From Streptomyces sp. NBC_00708 (GTDB lineage: Bacteria > Actinomycetota > Actinomycetes > Streptomycetales > Streptomycetaceae): DNA of 64,000 bases. The translations under genes were made by a program, and so were the position numbers. The notes under the pieces were generated by a model. It saw only the letters and a list, made by a program, of their open reading frames with translations. It made no database searches and was not told where the DNA came from. The stretch's first letter is position 1. Each line of letters opens with the position of its first letter. Where the stretch lies: contig CP108997.1 of the NCBI GenBank assembly GCA_036226585.1, positions 3,720,001 to 3,784,000 of the forward strand, given 5' to 3'. Shown here piece after piece: positions 59,980-64,000 of the stretch.

Positions 59980-60426
59980 CCGGGCGGGCCGCCCGAACCA
60001 CCGGCTCCCGTGCCCCGAGGGGACCGGACGGCCCGCTCGGACCGCTCGAACGCGCCGTACGGGCGGTGCTCGAGGTGTCCGGCGGATCCTCCCAGATGCC
60101 GCATACCGGGCGGCCCCGGTGTGAGGCTCGCCACGAAACGACCGGTCGGGCTGCTCGTCCCGGGGCGTCGCGCACCACCTCACGGAGCGCCACGGACGCG
60201 CCGATCGGGCCCGTCGGAGGGTGGCCGGAACTGGTCGGTAACCAGTCGCCGATCCGGGCGGCGCCTGCCCTGCGGCGGTTGCCGCGCGTAGATCCGGGAA
60301 GGGGTGCGGTCACCGTGCGTGACTGGCTCGAGGGGTCGGGGAGCGCGTTCCGGAGGCCCTTCCCCGGCGGTCCGGCGGAGCATCCCCAATTCGGACCAGT
60401 GGTCGATCTCCCCTACACTCGATGGC
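59980..60426. promoter_or_regulatory. 447-base region upstream of purF
   Basis: No convincing gene: one open frame exists (59976-60440), but its composition is Arg/Pro/Gly-rich and it overlaps the purF start. The purF promoter and leader must lie here. No known riboswitch fold was noticed. Confidence 0.45.
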
Positions 60427-61953
60427 GTGCCTCGTGGTGATGGACGACTCAACCACGACCTGCTCCCCGGAGAGAAAGGCCCCCAGGACGCTTGCGGCGT
60501 CTTCGGTGTCTGGGCTCCGGGCGAAGAGGTCGCCAAGCTCACCTATTTCGGACTGTATGCCCTGCAGCACCGTGGACAGGAGTCCGCGGGCATCGCAGTG
60601 AGCAACGGGTCCCAGATCCTCGTCTTCAAGGACATGGGACTGGTCTCGCAGGTCTTCGACGAAACCTCCCTGGGATCGCTCCAGGGCCATATCGCGGTCG
60701 GTCATGCCCGCTACTCCACCACCGGTGCCTCGGTGTGGGAGAACGCGCAGCCGACGTTCCGTGCGACCGCGCACGGCTCGATCGCCCTCGGTCACAACGG
60801 GAACCTGGTCAACACGGCCCAGCTCGCGGAGATGGTCGCCGACCTCCCGCGCAAGGACGGCCGCGCCACCCAGGTCGCCGCGACCAACGACACCGACCTG
60901 GTGACCGCGCTGCTCGCCGGCCAGACGGACGAGGACGGCAAGCCGCTCACCATCGAGGAGGCCGCCGCCAAGGTGCTTCCCGAGGTGCGGGGTGCCTTCT
61001 CCCTGGTCTTCATGGACGAGCACACGCTCTACGCCGCCCGTGACCCGCAGGGCATCCGCCCGCTGGTCCTCGGCCGCCTGGAGCGCGGCTGGGTCGTCGC
61101 GTCGGAGTCCGCCGCCCTCGACATCTGCGGCGCCAGCTACGTCCGCGAGATCGAGCCGGGCGAGATGGTCGCCATCGACGAGAACGGTCTGCGTACCTCG
61201 CGATTCGCGGAAGCGAAGCCCAAGGGCTGCGTCTTCGAGTACGTCTACCTGGCCCGCCCCGACACCGACATCGCGGGCCGCAACGTCTACCTCTCCCGTG
61301 TGGAGATGGGCCGGAAACTGGCCGCCGAGGCGCCCGTCGAGGCCGATCTGGTCATAGCGACCCCGGAGTCCGGCACCCCGGCCGCGATCGGTTACGCGGA
61401 GGCCAGCGGGATTCCGTTCGGCGCCGGTCTGGTGAAGAACGCCTACGTCGGCCGGACCTTCATCCAGCCGTCCCAGACGATCCGCCAGCTGGGCATCCGG
61501 CTCAAGCTCAACCCGCTCAAGGAAGTCATCAAGGGCAAGCGCCTGGTGGTCGTCGACGACTCGATCGTCCGCGGCAACACCCAGCGCGCACTGGTCCGGA
61601 TGCTCCGCGAGGCCGGTGCCGCCGAGATCCACATCCGGATCTCGTCCCCGCCGGTGAAGTGGCCCTGCTTCTTCGGCATCGACTTCGCGACCCGCGCCGA
61701 GCTGATCGCCAACGGCATGTCCGTCGAGGAGATCGGCACCTCCATGGGCGCCGACTCGCTCGCGTACATCTCGATCGACTCGATGATCGAGGCGACGACG
61801 ATCGACAAGCCGAACCTGTGCCGCGCCTGCTTCGACGGCGAGTACCCGATGGAGCTCCCGGACCCGGAGCTGCTCGGCAAGCAGCTGCTGGAGACCGAGC
61901 TGGCGGCGGGCCCCGCGGCGACCGCGGCGGCCGACGCGCTGCGGCGTCCGTGA
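60427..61953 (+). CDS. purF: Amidophosphoribosyltransferase
   Basis: A 508-residue enzyme for the first committed step of purine synthesis (PRPP + glutamine to phosphoribosylamine). After a short propeptide the glutaminase starts at the Cys of DACGVFGVWAPG. Other motifs are ALQHRGQESAGIA, GHNGNLVNT, the PRPP loop LVVVDDSIVRGNTQRALVRM, and C-terminal cysteines for an Fe-S cluster (PPVKWPCFFGID; NLCRACFDGEYP). GTG at 60427 (VPRGDGRLNHDLLPGE) matches the usual propeptide. Confidence 0.97.
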   Translation: MPRGDGRLNHDLLPGEKGPQDACGVFGVWAPGEEVAKLTYFGLYALQHRGQESAGIAVSNGSQILVFKDMGLVSQVFDETSLGSLQGHIAVGHARYSTTGASVWENAQPTFRATAHGSIALGHNGNLVNTAQLAEMVADLPRKDGRATQVAATNDTDLVTALLAGQTDEDGKPLTIEEAAAKVLPEVRGAFSLVFMDEHTLYAARDPQGIRPLVLGRLERGWVVASESAALDICGASYVREIEPGEMVAIDENGLRTSRFAEAKPKGCVFEYVYLARPDTDIAGRNVYLSRVEMGRKLAAEAPVEADLVIATPESGTPAAIGYAEASGIPFGAGLVKNAYVGRTFIQPSQTIRQLGIRLKLNPLKEVIKGKRLVVVDDSIVRGNTQRALVRMLREAGAAEIHIRISSPPVKWPCFFGIDFATRAELIANGMSVEEIGTSMGADSLAYISIDSMIEATTIDKPNLCRACFDGEYPMELPDPELLGKQLLETELAAGPAATAAADALRRP

Positions 61954-62013
61954 CCCGGACCGCCCGGCAGCCCTTCCCCCAGCCCCGTATTTCCACACGA
62001 AAGATCCCAGGCA

Positions 62014-63087
<1,074 letters not shown>

Positions 63088-63231
63088 GCGGGAACACCGG
63101 TCGGGCCGACGGGCCCGGCCGGTCACCGGCCGCCTCGCCCTTCCCGTACCGAAAAGGCACAAACCCGTACCGGGACAGCACAAAACCCGGTCCGGAGCAG
63201 GTCCGGACCGGGGTGATGTGTCAGCGCGAGG

Positions 63232-63486
63232 TCAAGCGCCGCGGCGCTTGGACGACGGACCGGACTGGTCGTTCTCGTCCTCGTCCTCGTCGTTGTACAG
63301 ATCCGCGTACTGTGCGTACGGGTCATCTTCCTCGTCGTCGTCCTCGAACGGCTCCGCGTTCGGTGGCTGACTCGAAGTCGATGCGCCCAGCTCATTGGCC
63401 AGACGTGACAGGTCCGTCCCGCCGCTGCTGTACTTCAGCTGGCGGGCGACCTTTGTCTGCTTGGCCTTTGCCCGGCCGCGCCCCAT
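63232..63486 (-). CDS. DUF3073 protein
   Basis: An 84-residue protein with the family start MGRGRAKAKQTKVARQLKYS and a very acidic middle (EDDDEEDDPYAQYADLYNDE). Small basic-head/acidic-tail proteins of this type are restricted to actinobacteria and lie beside purM. ATG at 63486; longer frames upstream are not conserved. Confidence 0.93.
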   Translation of the reverse strand: MGRGRAKAKQTKVARQLKYSSGGTDLSRLANELGASTSSQPPNAEPFEDDDEEDDPYAQYADLYNDEDEDENDQSGPSSKRRGA

Positions 63487-63776
63487 GGCTCGACCCCCTC
63501 GGTGACGGGGCTCGACGGCCCCAGAGTCTTGACACGCGTTCATGTTTCAGGACGGACTCTCGGCAGAGAGACCGTGCCTGTAGAGCTTTAACGGTACCTG
63601 CTTCCGCGGCCATACGGTACGCCGCCCGCATCACGTGCCCCGGAAGAGGACCCGCGAGACGCCCCGTCCTCGCTGGTCAACTGCGATTTTAACCTCTTAT
63701 CGGCAGGCGACCCGCCGACCGGCGTGAGTCTTGTCTCGCCGGTCGGCGGGCCGCGGCCGTACGGAGGGCCTCCGGA

Positions 63777-64000
63777 TCAGCGGCGGCGGGCCTCCGCCAT
63801 CCGCTGTTCGGCGATCCGGTCGGCCGCGGCGGCCGGCGGAATGCCGTCTTCCTTCGCACGTGCGAATATGGCCAGCGTGGTGTCGAAGATCTTCGCCGCC
63901 TTCGCCTTGCACCGGTCGAAGTCGAAGCCGTGCAGCTCGTCGGCGACCTGGATGACCCCGCCCGCGTTGACCACGTAGTCCGGCGCGTAGAGGATCGCGC
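63777..64000 (-). CDS. vdh: Valine/leucine dehydrogenase, C-terminal part (cut by window edge)
   Basis: The last 73 codons of an amino-acid dehydrogenase. It reads [20 protein letters not shown], then [20 protein letters not shown] and ends in [13 protein letters not shown]. The [13 protein letters not shown] motif is typical of Glu/Leu/Phe/Val dehydrogenases. The position after purM and DUF3073 matches Streptomyces vdh. The 5' end lies beyond the right edge. Confidence 0.9.
   Translation of the reverse strand, partial: AILYAPDYVVNAGGVIQVADELHGFDFDRCKAKAAKIFDTTLAIFARAKEDGIPPAAAADRIAEQRMAEARRR

Noticed and set aside
59976..60440. 154-residue frame upstream of purF
   Set aside because: Arg/Pro/Gly-biased, no motif, overlaps the purF start; more likely leader and promoter sequence.

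Overview
The window is high-GC actinobacterial DNA and almost certainly comes from a Streptomyces chromosome. The right third has a gene order I recall from S. coelicolor: tRNA-Ser, SRP RNA, dnaX, purD, two uncharacterised genes, purC, a two-component/ABC operon, tRNA-Gly genes, an Lsr2-like gene, purSQL, an MFS pump with a TetR regulator, purF, purM, a DUF3073 gene and valine dehydrogenase. It also has frequent GTG starts and many 4-base stop/start overlaps.

Layout. 1-5.1 kb: the start of a TerD-type stress protein gene, an unusual and probably second seryl-tRNA synthetase, a small membrane Cys/His protein and a secreted beta-propeller protein. 5.1-14.75 kb: the most unusual region. Two divergent gene sets each pair a class III nucleotide-cyclase-like protein with a Crp/Fnr-type cyclic-nucleotide-binding regulator. 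The leftward set is crp, cyclase, degenerate NTPase-like protein, unknown protein, multi-TM DUF5706/PycTM-like effector. The rightward set is crp, cyclase (broken in a run of seven C), small protein, unknown protein, excisionase-like HTH protein, and a nucleoside-deoxyribosyltransferase/TIR-like effector. I read this as a back-to-back, Pycsar-like cyclic-pyrimidine signalling (anti-phage) locus with extra components. 15.3-17.05 kb: a glycosyltransferase of unusual, lower-GC composition.

17.3-39.7 kb is an integration island at the 3' end of the tRNA-Ser(GGA) gene. Three copies of the tRNA 3' half plus its hairpin lie at 17.35, 24.40 and 39.58 kb and mark two tandem elements. Element A (17.4-24.4 kb) carries PIN and relaxase relics, three ArsR paralogues, a SulP transporter, anti-sigma/STAS-like genes and small stress-type genes, and ends in a decayed copy of the gene that ends element B. 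Element B (24.5-39.6 kb) carries a zinc-ribbon protein, a two-gene membrane pair, and a cluster of nucleotide- and sugar-handling enzymes: histidine phosphatase, SDR, phosphotransferase, GT9, phosphoribosyltransferase, a DUF4254-kinase-nucleotidyltransferase fusion, a thymidylate-kinase-like protein and NUDIX. Divergent from these are an XRE regulator, an isochorismatase-like hydrolase, a flavoprotein and a second NUDIX. The element ends with a CoiA-like nuclease gene beside the intact tRNA. I saw no integrase in either element.

39.8-64 kb is conserved core: SRP RNA, DNA polymerase III tau/gamma, and purine biosynthesis (purD, C, S, Q, L, F, M), which together encode most steps from PRPP to SAICAR. 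Between them is a DesK/DesR-like two-component system co-transcribed with an ABC exporter behind a perfect ATGAC-N4-GTCAT operator. There is also a tRNA-Gly(UCC) that lacks the usual D-loop and T-loop signatures, which suggests a tRNA that does not serve the ribosome.
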